DNA of 64,000 nucleotides from Microcoleus sp. FACHB-61 (lineage in GTDB: Bacteria > Cyanobacteriota > Cyanobacteriia > Cyanobacteriales > Microcoleaceae): assembly GCA_014695295.1 (NCBI GenBank), contig JACJNY010000057.1:101118-165117 (forward strand), given 5' to 3'. Below the pieces are notes generated by a model. The model was not told the DNA's origin, ran no database searches, and was given only the letters and a program-made list of their open reading frames with translations. Positions 51,806-61,029 of the stretch are shown here, piece by piece (position 1 is the stretch's first letter; the number at the start of each line of letters is the position of its first letter). The position numbers and the translations under genes were made by a program.

Positions 51806-51904
51806 TTAATAGTATTTACCGTTGGGTGGGGCGGGTTTTTGAGATTGTTGCTTTGAGTCAAAAATTGTTGTGAACCCGCCCCGACAATGACTGCACAATA
51901 TTTG

Positions 51905-52642
51905 TCAACTGAGTTCGGCAATGAGCCGAGAATTGATTTCGCTACTAATTTTGTACTCGCACTGCTGTTGCAGCGGACACTCGCCGCAGCGGGGTTTTTT
52001 TGCAGTGCAAACTGCTGCCCCAAAGTCCAGCAGTCCTAAATTCCAGCGGCCGACTTGGTGTTTGGGAGCGACTCGTTCTGCAGCTTCCCAAAGTTCGGGC
52101 GATCGCGATTTTACTTTACCGCCGTCAATCCCAAAAAAACGCTGCAAAATCCGAGCAACATTCGTATCGAGCACCGCTTTTGGCTGTCCGAAAGCATTAG
52201 CGCAAACCGATCTCGCAATGTACTTGCCAACTCCGGGAAGTTCCAGCAACTGAGCTTCCGTGCGGGGAACATTTCCCTGATAATTTTCTAAGATAACCAG
52301 TACCGATTCCCGCAGCTTTTGCGCCCGAAAAAAAAGACCCAAAGGCTGCAACAAACTAGCAACTTCCTCCGCAGGCGCGGCCGCTAGATCGGAGAGATTC
52401 GGATATCGATCGACAAATTCTTGATAAATCGGAGCCACTGTAGCGGCAGTAGTCTTTTGCAGCAACAACTCCGCCACCAAAATCGCGTAGGGGTCGCAGG
52501 TACGCCGCCAAGGAAAATCACGGAAATTCTGCCGGGCCCAAGCTTTCAGCCGGCGTTGAAACCACCGGATTTTAGCAGCGTCTAAATGCTTTGACCCAGG
52601 CTCAATATCGGAAGAAAAAACAACGGTATTTAAGGCAGGCAT
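51905..52642 (-). CDS. HhH-GPD DNA glycosylase, Mig/thymine-glycosylase-like
   Basis: 245 residues with the helix-hairpin-helix 'LPGVGKYIARSV' (135-146), catalytic Asp159 in 'AVLDTNVARIL' and a 4Fe-4S loop C-x6-C-x2-C-x5-C (Cys212, 219, 222, 228). It would usually be annotated MutY (A/G-specific adenine glycosylase). However, the residue after 'GVGK' is Tyr141, as in the archaeal G:T mismatch glycosylase Mig, where EndoIII has Lys and MutY has Ser. The N-terminal motif is 'ELLLQKTTA', not 'LQQTQV', and the C-terminal MutY domain for 8-oxoG is missing. It therefore more likely removes T (or U) opposite G. It would suit repair of deaminated 5-methylcytosine (inference). Confidence 0.85.
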   Translation of the reverse strand: MPALNTVVFSSDIEPGSKHLDAAKIRWFQRRLKAWARQNFRDFPWRRTCDPYAILVAELLLQKTTAATVAPIYQEFVDRYPNLSDLAAAPAEEVASLLQPLGLFFRAQKLRESVLVILENYQGNVPRTEAQLLELPGVGKYIARSVCANAFGQPKAVLDTNVARILQRFFGIDGGKVKSRSPELWEAAERVAPKHQVGRWNLGLLDFGAAVCTAKKPRCGECPLQQQCEYKISSEINSRLIAELS

Positions 52643-52951
52643 TTGATTGGTAGTTTTGATGAATTGCCAAGTTTATATCTATATATTAGCAGATTTAAAT
52701 AATTTGTAAAACTCTCTTTTTCTGTTCTCGTTCTTCTCTTCCTCTGCGTACTCTGCGTACTCTGCGGTTTATAAAAAAAAATCTTATCAACTACCCGCCC
52801 GATCCGGAAACCTAGAAACCACTTTGATGTCAAATATTTGAATAAGATAAAATTTTGTATATGAAAGGGCAGAAGTTCCTAAAGATAGACGATAGTTGAT
52901 GTTCAAGAGATTTCAAGCGTCCGCGAAAACAAATTTTAATCAGGTAATAAA
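52643..52951. other. Intergenic region with CTCTGCGTACTCTGCG repeats
   Basis: 309 bp upstream of the aldehyde dehydrogenase. Two tandem CTCTGCGTA units with CTGCGGTTTATAAAAAAAA (52740-52778) belong to the ACCGCAGAGG family. No gene seen. Confidence 0.55.
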
Positions 52952-54472
52952 ATGGTAGTAGCAGCACCTGTTCAATCCGGCAGTCAGTCGATTTTTCAAA
53001 CTCGCTACGACAACTTTATCGGCGGCAAGTGGGTGCCACCGGTGAAAGGGAAATACTCGGAAAACCTTTCTCCAATTACAGGAAAATCAATTTGTCAAAT
53101 CCCCCGATCGAGCGCCGAGGATGTAGAATTGGCACTGGATGCCGCCCACGCTGCAAAAGACAAGTGGGGAAAGACTTCCCCAGCCGATAGGGCGCGGGTT
53201 ATGCACAAAATTGCCGATCGAATCGAAGAAAACCTCGATCGCCTCGCCATCGCCGAAACCTGGGACAACGGTAAACCAATTCGCGAAACCCGCCTCGCTG
53301 ACATACCGCTGGCGATCGACCATTTCCGCTACTTCGCAAGCTGCATCCGAGCTCAAGAAGGTTCGATCGGCGAACTCGACGAAACCACCGTCGCCTACCA
53401 CTTCCACGAGCCCCTAGGCGTCATCGGACAAATCATCCCCTGGAACTTCCCGATATTAATGGCCGCCTGGAAACTCGCCCCAGCCCTCGCCGCCGGAAAC
53501 TGCGTCGTCCTCAAACCAGCAGGCCCCACGCCCGCCTCAATCTTGGTACTGATGGAAATCATCGCCGACTTAGTACCAGACGGCGTAATCAACGTCATTA
53601 ACGGGCCCGGCGCCGAAATCGGCAAAACGCTCGCCACCAGCCCCCGGATTGCCAAAGTCGCCTTCACCGGCGAAACCACCACCGGCAGGCTAATCATGCA
53701 ATACGCCTCCCAAAATGTCATCCCCGTCACCCTAGAACTAGGCGGCAAATCCCCCAACATTTTCTTTGAAGATGTCTGCGCCCAAGACGACGAATTCCTC
53801 GACAAAGCAGTCGAAGGATTTGTGATGTTTGCGTTCAATCAAGGCGAAGTTTGCACCTGTCCCTCCCGCGCCTTAATTCAGGAGTCAATCTACGATCGAT
53901 TCATGGAAAGGGCGATCGATCGCATCCGCCAAATCAAACAAGACAACCCCTTAGATCCGACAACCGCCCTCGGCGCCCAAGTCTCCATCAACCAGATGGA
54001 AAAAATCGCCGAATACGTCAAAATCGGTCACGCCGAAGGCGCAGAATGCCTGATTGGTGGCGAAAGAAACATCTTATCCGGCGACTTGCAAGACGGCTAT
54101 TATTTCCAGCCGACAGTCTTCAAAGGAAACAACAAAATGCGAATTTTCCAAGAAGAAATCTTCGGCCCAGTATTAGCAGTCACCACCTTCAAAGACGAAG
54201 CCGAAGCATTAGAAATTGCCAACGATACTCTCTACGGTTTAGGTGCAGGAGTTTGGACTCGCGACATCAACACCGCCTACCGCATGGGTCGCGCCGTTCA
54301 AGCAGGCCGCGTGTGGACAAACTGCTATCACCTATATCCGGCCCACGCAGCATTCGGCGGCTACAAATCATCTGGTATCGGCCGCGAAAATCACAAAATG
54401 ATGTTAGATCACTACCAGCAAACTAAAAATTTGTTGGTCAGCTACAGCCCGAAAGCATTAGGTTTCTTCTAA
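52952..54472 (+). CDS. Aldehyde dehydrogenase (acetaldehyde-type)
   Basis: 506 residues, NAD(P)-dependent oxidation of aldehydes to acids. '[10 protein letters not shown]' (Asn165), Lys188 in 'VVLKPA', Glu262 in '[11 protein letters not shown]' and catalytic Cys301 in '[12 protein letters not shown]' are present, and '[16 protein letters not shown]' fits the family. The form with '[16 protein letters not shown]' and a DUF779 gene nearby (283 bp downstream) is the acetaldehyde dehydrogenase/ExaC-like group. Ribosome binding site is weak. Confidence 0.92.
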   Translation: MVVAAPVQSGSQSIFQTRYDNFIGGKWVPPVKGKYSENLSPITGKSICQIPRSSAEDVELALDAAHAAKDKWGKTSPADRARVMHKIADRIEENLDRLAIAETWDNGKPIRETRLADIPLAIDHFRYFASCIRAQEGSIGELDETTVAYHFHEPLGVIGQIIPWNFPILMAAWKLAPALAAGNCVVLKPAGPTPASILVLMEIIADLVPDGVINVINGPGAEIGKTLATSPRIAKVAFTGETTTGRLIMQYASQNVIPVTLELGGKSPNIFFEDVCAQDDEFLDKAVEGFVMFAFNQGEVCTCPSRALIQESIYDRFMERAIDRIRQIKQDNPLDPTTALGAQVSINQMEKIAEYVKIGHAEGAECLIGGERNILSGDLQDGYYFQPTVFKGNNKMRIFQEEIFGPVLAVTTFKDEAEALEIANDTLYGLGAGVWTRDINTAYRMGRAVQAGRVWTNCYHLYPAHAAFGGYKSSGIGRENHKMMLDHYQQTKNLLVSYSPKALGFF

Positions 54473-54755
54473 GTCATATCAAATGCCGTACAACTGGAAT
54501 TGATATAATTCATCTGCGTTTATCTGTGTTTATCTGCCCTCATCTGCGGTTAAAAAAAGAGAACTCCTTAACCGCAGATGACAATGGATTGACGCTGATT
54601 CACGCAGAGGTCGAGAAGAGAGATATGAATAATTCCGATGAAGCTCGGATGTGGTATCATTAGTTGTCAGTTATTAGGAAGAGATAAGATGAAAGAATAA
54701 AAAACTTTTCTTCTTCCATCTTCCTTCTTCCATCTTCCTTCTTCCTTCTTCTAAA
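54473..54755. repeat. Inverted copies of the GCAGATG repeat between ALDH and DUF779
   Basis: CATCTGCGTTTATCTGTGTT with CCTCATCTGCGGTTA (54509-54555) is followed on the other sense by TTAACCGCAGATGACAATGG with CACGCAGAGG (54569-54610), forming an imperfect inverted repeat. The stretch 54714-54752 is a pyrimidine tract of CTTCTTCCATC units. Same family as the direct repeats flanking the atzG-like gene. Confidence 0.8.
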
Positions 54756-55103
54756 ATGGAAACGATCGCAAAAGTCACCGCAACAGAAGCCGCTTTAAAA
54801 TTAATTAACTATCTCAAAACTCAGCACGGAGAATTGATGTTTCACCAATCCGGCGGCTGCTGCGACGGTAGTTCCCCGATGTGCTTTCCAGATGGCGAAT
54901 TGATAATCAGTGATGGTGACGTATTGCTGGGCGAAATAGGCGGTTGCCCCTTTTATATTGCAGCGCAGCAATACAAATATTGGCAGCACACGCAGTTAAT
55001 TATAGACGTGGCATCGGGGCCAGGAGGCAGCGATTTTTCCCTGGAAGGGCCGGATGGAGAGCGTTTTATTACTCGTTCTCGCTTGTTTGTCAATGCTGAT
55101 TAA
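54756..55103 (+). CDS. DUF779 family protein
   Basis: 115 residues: 'LKTQHGELMFHQSGGCCDGS', 'PMCFPDGELIISDGDVLLGE' and a C-terminal 'GPGGSDFSLEGPDGERFITR'. DUF779 proteins are encoded beside acetaldehyde-type aldehyde dehydrogenases, as here, and may support the enzyme; the Cys-Cys pair suggests a metal or redox role (inference). The frame starts immediately after a pyrimidine tract. Confidence 0.9.
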   Translation: METIAKVTATEAALKLINYLKTQHGELMFHQSGGCCDGSSPMCFPDGELIISDGDVLLGEIGGCPFYIAAQQYKYWQHTQLIIDVASGPGGSDFSLEGPDGERFITRSRLFVNAD

Positions 55104-55130
55104 TTAGTTATTGAAAACGCGAGATATGTT

Positions 55131-55175
55131 AGATTCCCGACTTTTTAAAGAAGTCGGGAATCTGGGTATTTTTTT
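55131..55175. terminator. Hairpin terminator / CCCGACTTCTT repeat, copy 1
   Basis: Arms AGATTCCCGACTT (55131-55143) and AAGTCGGGAATCT (55151-55163) pair over 13 bp, followed by GGGTATTTTTTT. It lies between the DUF779 gene and the minus-strand DUF3598 gene and could terminate DUF779. A second copy is at 55736-55764. Confidence 0.8.
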
Positions 55176-55187
55176 ATGCGGGCTTAG

Positions 55188-55679
55188 TTATACACGCATT
55201 TCCTCAATAAATGAGATGCCATCAAAAACGCCATCTTTAAAAGCTTGAGTGCTACGAACTCGATGATTTTCGGCTAGTAAAGTCATGGTTTCCATAAAAG
55301 TAATCAGTGCATTATCCTGAGTTTTCGTTGCCCGAAAGCATATAACTTCCTGGCCCGCATCCCACGCAATCGCCGAAAAATCCGAATAACTGCTAGAAAA
55401 CAATTTCAGAATCCGATTTTCAAACTCCCCTTGAAAATTGAGCTGCAGGCGAGAACCATCTGAATATTCATAATTGTTAACTTGTCGGTAGTGACTTCCC
55501 TCAATCGAGATGGTAAAATTACCGAAGAAGCTGCGAGAAAATTGTCCGCGAGTATCGGTCTTAATATACTCACCTTGCCAAGTGCCAAGATGACGGGTGA
55601 AAATTTCAGGAACTTTCTCTAAATCAGGAGGGTTTAGAGGGGTGAGAGTATCTTGATGAATCACAAAATCGTTACTCAT
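55188..55679 (-). CDS. DUF3598 family protein
   Basis: 163 residues. 'FTRHLGTWQGEYIKTDTRGQ', 'SHYRQVNNYEYSDGSRLQLN' and 'STQAFKDGVFDGISFIEEMR' fit DUF3598, a calycin/lipocalin-like cyanobacterial family of unknown ligand. Single-domain version. Flanked by inverted-repeat hairpins of one family on both sides. Confidence 0.75.
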   Translation of the reverse strand: MSNDFVIHQDTLTPLNPPDLEKVPEIFTRHLGTWQGEYIKTDTRGQFSRSFFGNFTISIEGSHYRQVNNYEYSDGSRLQLNFQGEFENRILKLFSSSYSDFSAIAWDAGQEVICFRATKTQDNALITFMETMTLLAENHRVRSTQAFKDGVFDGISFIEEMRV

Positions 55680-55735
55680 TGATTGGCATCCAGTTTCTTT
55701 ACAAAACGCGATCGAGTAAAATGCTTTTTTCTGAA

Positions 55736-55764
55736 ATACCCGATTTCTTCAAGAAGTCGGGTAT
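55736..55764. repeat. CCCGACTTCTT hairpin repeat, copy 2
   Basis: ATACCCGATTTCTT / AGAAGTCGGGTAT with a 2-nt loop and one G-T pair, followed by CTGGGTATAT. Same family as 55131-55163. The DUF3598 gene lies between the two copies. Confidence 0.78.
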
Positions 55765-55792
55765 CTGGGTATATTGATGATTTTTCATTGAG

Positions 55793-56863
55793 CTAGCGGC
55801 GACCTATTTTCAAACTCATTTCGCGGCTAGTGCGCTGATATTCGTGGACAATCGGCAATCTTTCAGTTTGAAAATTTTCTAATGCTTCTGCAATGCTAGC
55901 ACTAGATACGAGATTTTGCGCTAAAGACAGGCCGTCTTCCCAGCCGGAAGTCATACCTCTAGCGCGTGTGGAACTTTTCGCGTGGGCCGCATCTCCAATT
56001 AAGATAACACGACCATCATAGATTTTTGGTAGGGGGTCAATGTCATAGGAAAAACGACATACAATATTTTCCACAGGGGTTGATTCAATCACTTTTCGCG
56101 CATCCTCTGGGAGTTTTGCTAGTTCTTGGGGAGGAATGGTAATATTATTAGGTTGTAGTTTTCCTACTTCCGACTCTGTGCGCTCTTTTTCAATAAAGAA
56201 ACCCCAATGAGTGCGACCTCCACCAATGTGAAAGAAGTTGGCATAAATTCCCCTACCGCGTACATAAACAAAAAAGTTTCCTTCGGGACAGAAGCTGTGA
56301 TCTTCGACAATTCCTCGCCAGACGATATCGCCTAAATAGAATAGTTCAACGCCGGGAACTATATATTGACGAACTTTTGAGACGATTCCATCGGCACCAA
56401 TTAAAAGATCGCCTTCCCATTTACGGCCATCTTTAAAGTGGGCGATCGCACTGTGCTCGGTTTGGGCGATCGATGCTAATTCCGCATTAAAATGAATACA
56501 CTCAGGCGGTAACTCTTCGAGGAGTGCTTCTAGAATAGCTTTGCGGTGTACCAGCATTCCTGGGAGTTCATTTTCTTCGTAGGTGACGGGTTCGGAATTT
56601 ATGACTCCGCCGCGCAGGTTGCGAAACTCGAATACTTTGACTCGATCGCCTGAGTTGATAATTTTTTCGGTGACTTGAGGGTTGCCTTGATGAAGTGCTT
56701 GCATACCTGCTTGCACGATCAGGATACCACAGCCATCGGTGCGCGGATGGGGTGCTTTTTCAAACAAGGTAACTTGAAATCCTTGTTGAATGAGCAAAAT
56801 TGCCAGATAAACTCCTGACGATCCGGCGCCGATAATACCTATCCTACTCTGGGACGAAACCAT
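55793..56863 (-). CDS. FAD-dependent monooxygenase family (PHBH/zeaxanthin-epoxidase-like)
   Basis: 356 residues. N-terminal FAD dinucleotide motif 'GIIGAGSSGVYLAILLIQQG' and 'LFEKAP'. The second FAD motif 'GRVILIGDAAHAKSSTRARG' is followed by 'MTSGWEDGLSLAQNLV', where the more common 'P.GQG.N.AIEDA' is changed. The central 'LLIGADGIVSKVRQYI' is typical (DG motif). Such enzymes hydroxylate aromatic or terpenoid substrates; the product is unknown. A solitary gene. Confidence 0.87.
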   Translation of the reverse strand: MVSSQSRIGIIGAGSSGVYLAILLIQQGFQVTLFEKAPHPRTDGCGILIVQAGMQALHQGNPQVTEKIINSGDRVKVFEFRNLRGGVINSEPVTYEENELPGMLVHRKAILEALLEELPPECIHFNAELASIAQTEHSAIAHFKDGRKWEGDLLIGADGIVSKVRQYIVPGVELFYLGDIVWRGIVEDHSFCPEGNFFVYVRGRGIYANFFHIGGGRTHWGFFIEKERTESEVGKLQPNNITIPPQELAKLPEDARKVIESTPVENIVCRFSYDIDPLPKIYDGRVILIGDAAHAKSSTRARGMTSGWEDGLSLAQNLVSSASIAEALENFQTERLPIVHEYQRTSREMSLKIGRR

Positions 56864-57077
56864 TAGTGCTTCTCCTAATTTAAGATTGCCGAGCGGTTCT
56901 CAAACACTATTGTAATTAAGGAAAATCCAATTGGGGCGATCGCTCAATTGCGGATTGAGATTTTGCTGATAATAGCGACAGCTTGAAGCCGGCAGCTATT
57001 ATCAGTATCTGGGCTGATGCAGGATTAATTATTAATTGGCGACTTCAAATTTTACGCACTCAAAACTTAAGACTACT

Positions 57078-57629
57078 TTAAGCTTGAGTATTTTTAATTA
57101 AAGCCAATTCTATTTTGTCACCAGCCTTTTGAGTCACTTGTGCGCGCAAACCAGGCCCAAAAAAAGTAGCTATTTTGTCTTGCTTTTCTTCCCATAAGTC
57201 GATCGGGATTAGCGGCGAATAAAACTCTAAAATTAACCCATAAGCACCGTCAACATTAACTTCCCGCAAGCCCTGCAGGAGAGGCCGTTCCTCATCTGTA
57301 GGGGCCAGGCCCAAGCGCTCCAAAGCATCATCTAAGTGGGCGGGTTGGCCGTAGCGAAATCGGGTGATATCTTTGCGGACTTGGTTTTGAGTATCTGTGG
57401 CCTGACTTGCTCGGAGGAGGAGAACTTCAGCAGAGGTAGGTTCAGTGAACTCCACAGGTTCGAGTTCGGCCGCTTTCAGGGCCAAACCTCCCAGCAACAG
57501 CGGAATTCCATAAAAAAAACCCGCTAGGTTTAGGGTAGGTCTGTCTGTGAAGTAGGCTCCGAACCCGACTGCTGCTATAATACCGCCCACAACTAAGGCT
57601 AGGTTTGCTAAAGAAATTTTACGTAACAT
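57078..57629 (-). CDS. DUF2854 family membrane protein
   Basis: 183 residues from ATG 57629 ('MLRKISLANLALVVGGIIAA'); the longer frame to 57659 is less likely. Two hydrophobic segments at the N-terminus ('LALVVGGIIAAVGFGAYF' and 'LAGFFYGIPLLLGGLALKAA') and a cytosolic or lumenal rest with 'EVLLLRASQATDTQNQVRKD' and 'FFGPGLRAQV'. DUF2854 is found in cyanobacteria and plastids; function unknown. Confidence 0.83.
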   Translation of the reverse strand: MLRKISLANLALVVGGIIAAVGFGAYFTDRPTLNLAGFFYGIPLLLGGLALKAAELEPVEFTEPTSAEVLLLRASQATDTQNQVRKDITRFRYGQPAHLDDALERLGLAPTDEERPLLQGLREVNVDGAYGLILEFYSPLIPIDLWEEKQDKIATFFGPGLRAQVTQKAGDKIELALIKNTQA

Positions 57630-57948
57630 ATTAGTGAGGTAGTTAGCTGGAATCAACAATATACTTTAATTATTATCTGTCAAAAAGTCTTGAATAAATT
57701 TAGTTTTTTTGCCAAAAGACCTGCAAAAACTGCTAGCATCTATGAGCGCGGGAGCGGTGTGCATCCACAGTCTTGTCTCTAGCTTCAGAAGCTTATCCCG
57801 CCGGACTCGCCCGGGCGCGCCATCGGTAAATATACGTGTTAATTGCACGGCGTTGGTTCCAGAAGGCAATCGAGATCGGCAGTATCATCAAAGTATACAG
57901 AGTGGCGATCGCGATCGACGCTCTTGCCCTTTCAACCATTTTTCGGAC

Positions 57949-58209
57949 ATGATTAAAGACGAAGACAAACAAACTGCTGGAGCAAACAAGTCGGTTCTGG
58001 AGCAGATTAATTCGCTCAAACGCGAAGATGAAAGGCTTTATAATATCTTAGCGATCGATGTCTGGGCCCTAGCCAAGACAATGGATGAATATCAACCGGG
58101 ATTTTGGGCTGCTTTTATGAAAAACCGGGAGAAGGCCCTGAAGCGATTTTTAGCTGGGATGATGAAAAATAAACCCGCAGATACCAAACGTCCGCCTTTT
58201 TTGCGCTAA
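57949..58209 (+). CDS. Small conserved-looking cytosolic protein
   Basis: 86 residues from ATG 57949; the frame continues upstream to 57709 but that part is not protein-like. 'SVLEQINSLKREDERLYNIL' and 'AIDVWALAKTMDEYQPGFWA' then 'AFMKNREKALKRFLAGMMKN' give a helical, basic protein. No family recognised. Confidence 0.6.
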   Translation: MIKDEDKQTAGANKSVLEQINSLKREDERLYNILAIDVWALAKTMDEYQPGFWAAFMKNREKALKRFLAGMMKNKPADTKRPPFLR

Positions 58210-58214
58210 AATTT

Positions 58215-58375
58215 GGCTGAAGTTTTGCTGAAGTTTTGATGTACAATCAAACTATAACACAGACCAAAAAACCATGAGCAGGTTCATCACCTTCAATATA
58301 AAAACAGTGAAGGATTTGCCCAGAAAGGTATGTCGGTGAATTAAGAATCCCCGTCTGTTGGCAGAGGGGAATGTC
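58215..58375. mobile_element. Possible solo relic of an IS200/IS605-type element
   Basis: The end reads AAGAATCCCCGTCTGTTGGC then AGAGGGGAATGTCAA (58344-58375), a bulged hairpin (CCCC-G-TCTG / CAGA-GGGG). This resembles the right end, or omega-RNA end, of IS605-type tnpB elements (GAATCCCC...GGGGAATGTCAA). Upstream GATGTACAATCAAACTATAA could be a left part. No transposase or TnpB frame is present, so at most this is a deletion derivative. Confidence 0.4.
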
Positions 58376-58411
58376 AAATATTTTTGTTAATAGTAGCAAA
58401 GGCAAAAAACA

Positions 58412-58582
58412 ATGGATGCACAGACACTCAAAGAGCGCGTAGCAGAGATCGAAGTCAAGCGGGAATCCCTCGTGCGGCTGTTAGATCGATCGGACTTGGG
58501 AGCCCTGAGAATAGATGTGGCTCAGGCGATCGAAGAAATTGACGATCTTTTAGAAGAATTCAAACGCACTTTTAACAGTTAA
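58412..58582 (+). CDS. Small conserved-looking helical protein
   Basis: 56 residues, too short for usual thresholds but with strong coding character: 'MDAQTLKERVAEIEVKRESL', 'VRLLDRSDLGALRIDVAQAI' and 'EEIDDLLEEFKRTFNS'. Acidic, two long helices, probably a coiled coil. The stop lies at the start of the large repeat before ppk. Function unknown. Confidence 0.65.
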   Translation: MDAQTLKERVAEIEVKRESLVRLLDRSDLGALRIDVAQAIEEIDDLLEEFKRTFNS

Positions 58583-58845
58583 GTAGTCAGTAGTCATTAG
58601 TCATTAGTCAGTAGTCAGTAGTTGTCAGTGGTCATTAGTTGTCGCGCATTTAAGTTGGATAGTTATGTTAGTAAAAATCTTGTAGGGTGGGCATCTTGCC
58701 CGCCCTACAAGTCAAAATTAAATGCAGTACAGCTTAATAGCTAACAAGAACCGACCACTGCTAACTGCAAATTTGACAACTGACAACTGACCACTGACAA
58801 CTACTGACAACTACTGACTAATGACTAATGACTAATGACTAATGA
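58583..58845. repeat. Nested palindrome: heptamer arms around a GGCATCTTGCCC hairpin
   Basis: Left arm of CATTAGT/CAGTAGT units (58583-58640), right arm of the opposite sense ACTAATG/ACTACTG units (58755-58845), and in the middle a 14-bp-stem hairpin (58679-58692 / 58698-58711, loop ATCTT) of the GGCATCTTGCC family. The right arm runs up to the ppk stop codon. This could form a large cruciform. Confidence 0.85.
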
Positions 58846-61029
58846 TTAATTCATCGCCATATCCATCAAAATTTGCTGAGAGCTCACTTCCGGGCAATTA
58901 GCAGGCGGCCGCCGCTGAGAGTAGTGTCCTCCCGGGTGCAAATCCCAAGCTTGGCGGTTGTCAGCCAGCATTACCCCCAAAATTTCTTGCAATTCCTTGG
59001 CAATTGTCGGGTCTTCCACCTGAACTATCGCCTCAACCCGTCTTGTGAGATTGCGCTGCATCCAGTCAGCAGAACCAATATACACCTCTTCGTCGCCACC
59101 GTTGAAAAAATAAAACATCCGAGAATGCTCTAAAAAGCGGCCGATAATACTGATAACTCTGATATTTTCGCTAACACCTTCAACGCCGGGACGCAAACAG
59201 CAAATCCCCCTGATAATCAAATCAATTTTAACTCCCGCTTGCGAAGCTTCGTACAAAGCAACAATAATTTGAGGGTCAACTAAAGCGTTCATTTTAGCGA
59301 CAATGCGGCCGCAGCTACCGGTACTGCCTTCGCCTTGCAAGCGGCAGAATTCGGCTTCGCGGCGGATTAAAGCTAAAAATCGCTCGCGCATATTGACCGG
59401 CGCTACCAATAATTTTCGATAAGATACCTGCCGCGAATAACCTGTCAAATAATTAAACAAATCCGCTAAATCCGCTCCCAAATCCTCGCGACAACTCAAC
59501 AAACCCACATCGGTATACAGTCCGGCTGTTTTGGGATTGTAATTGCCGGTGCCGATGTGGACATAGCGGCGGATGTAGCTGTCCTCGCGACGCACTACCA
59601 TCACAATTTTGGTGTGGGTTTTGAGCCCCACCAAACCGTAAACTACGTGGACTCCAGCTTGTTCTAACTTGCGGGCCCAAAGAATATTATTTTCTTCGTC
59701 AAACCTAGCTTTGAGCTCTATTAAAACGGCTACTTGCTTGCCGTTTTCTGCAGCTTGAATTAAGGCGCTGACGATCGGCGAATCTCCAGAAGTGCGGTAT
59801 AAAGTCATCTTAATCGCTAACACGGAGCGATCGTGCGCCGCCTCAGTAATAAACCGCTGCACCGTCGCCGCAAACGAGTGATAGGGATGGTGCAGCATCA
59901 AATCCCCCTGCCGGATAACGGTGAAAATATCCTCACCCTCTTCAGCATCCAACCTCGATTTGTCTAAAATCCTTGCCGGTTCCAAGTTCCGCAAGCGCGG
60001 CGGCACAACCGGAGTCCAAGGCGGGTCTTTCAGTTCCGGTACTGGCAGCCCCACAAAAGACATCAAATCCTTGAGGCCTAGCAGCCCCTCTACGACGTAA
60101 ACATCTTGCTCACCGAGGGCCAACTCCTCCATCAGCATATCTCGCAGCGCAGGCGGCATAATCGCTTGAATTTCCATCCGCACCGCAGAACCTCCAAACC
60201 GGCGCTTGCGGAGTTCCTGTTCTATTGCCAGCAGCAAATCCTCTGCCTCATCTTCCTCCACGGTCAAATCGGAATTGCGAGTAATGCGGAACGGGTGATA
60301 TTCCTCAACGTCCATCCCCGGAAACAAAGCTTCTAAATTGTGGGCAATCACCTGTTCTAGGGGCACGCCAGTCCAAACAGGAGACTTGCCCCTCTGCTGC
60401 CACTGCAAATCCCCCGGTAGCGGCAAAAACCTCGGCAAAACCTGCGGGACTTTGACGCGGGCAAACAATTCTTCGCGCGTGTCGGGGTCTCTGACTACTA
60501 CTGCTAAATTGAGGCTGAGATTGGAAAGGTAGGGGAATGGGTGGCTGGGGTCAACTGCTAGGGGAGTGAGTACGGGAAATACTTGTTCTTTGAAGTAGCG
60601 GTGCAAGTAATTGCGCTGTTCTTGATTGAGGTCAATGTAGTCGAGAATGTAGATTTCGCTTGCTGCTAGTTTCGGCCGCAGGGTTTGCTCAAAATACGAG
60701 TGCTGCTGAGTAACCATCGGCAAAAGCCGCTTGTTCAGGGCATCTAGCTGTTGTTGGGGCGTGCGGCCGTCGGAGGTTAATTTGCTGACTTTTGCGTGTA
60801 CTTGTTGTTTGAGGGCCCCCACGCGCACCATAAAATATTCGTCTAGGTTGGAGCTAAAAATAGCGAGAAATTTGAGCCTTTCTAGGAGGGGCGTGCGGGG
60901 GTCGAGGGCTTCGTGGAGCACGCGGTTGTTGAATTCTAGCCAGCTTTGTTCTCGGTTGAAGTAGTATTGGGGGTCGCTGAGGTTGATTTCAGTGTAGGTT
61001 TTGGGGGGGGTCTTTTTTGGCTTGGGCAT
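58846..61029 (-). CDS. ppk: Polyphosphate kinase 1
   Basis: 727 residues. Reversibly makes polyphosphate from ATP. N-terminal 'FNREQSWLEFNNRVLHEALD', head domain 'LKFLAIFSSNLDEYFMVRVG', catalytic 'KMTLYRTSGDSPIVSALIQA', 'KTHTKIVMVVRRED' and 'YVHIGTGNYNPKTAGLYTDV' (phosphohistidine region), and the C-terminal 'YIGSADWMQRNLTRRVEAIV'. All key motifs present. In cyanobacteria polyphosphate supports phosphate storage and stress survival. It stands alone; a large repeat lies right after its stop. Confidence 0.96.
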   Translation of the reverse strand: MPKPKKTPPKTYTEINLSDPQYYFNREQSWLEFNNRVLHEALDPRTPLLERLKFLAIFSSNLDEYFMVRVGALKQQVHAKVSKLTSDGRTPQQQLDALNKRLLPMVTQQHSYFEQTLRPKLAASEIYILDYIDLNQEQRNYLHRYFKEQVFPVLTPLAVDPSHPFPYLSNLSLNLAVVVRDPDTREELFARVKVPQVLPRFLPLPGDLQWQQRGKSPVWTGVPLEQVIAHNLEALFPGMDVEEYHPFRITRNSDLTVEEDEAEDLLLAIEQELRKRRFGGSAVRMEIQAIMPPALRDMLMEELALGEQDVYVVEGLLGLKDLMSFVGLPVPELKDPPWTPVVPPRLRNLEPARILDKSRLDAEEGEDIFTVIRQGDLMLHHPYHSFAATVQRFITEAAHDRSVLAIKMTLYRTSGDSPIVSALIQAAENGKQVAVLIELKARFDEENNILWARKLEQAGVHVVYGLVGLKTHTKIVMVVRREDSYIRRYVHIGTGNYNPKTAGLYTDVGLLSCREDLGADLADLFNYLTGYSRQVSYRKLLVAPVNMRERFLALIRREAEFCRLQGEGSTGSCGRIVAKMNALVDPQIIVALYEASQAGVKIDLIIRGICCLRPGVEGVSENIRVISIIGRFLEHSRMFYFFNGGDEEVYIGSADWMQRNLTRRVEAIVQVEDPTIAKELQEILGVMLADNRQAWDLHPGGHYSQRRPPANCPEVSSQQILMDMAMN

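Noticed and set aside
53851..54426. 191-codon plus-strand frame inside the aldehyde dehydrogenase gene
   Set aside because: Arg/Ser/Pro-rich shadow frame within a fully conserved enzyme.
58275..58340. 21-codon frame starting 'MSRFITF'
   Set aside because: Too short, no ribosome binding site, and lies within the presumed IS605-type relic.
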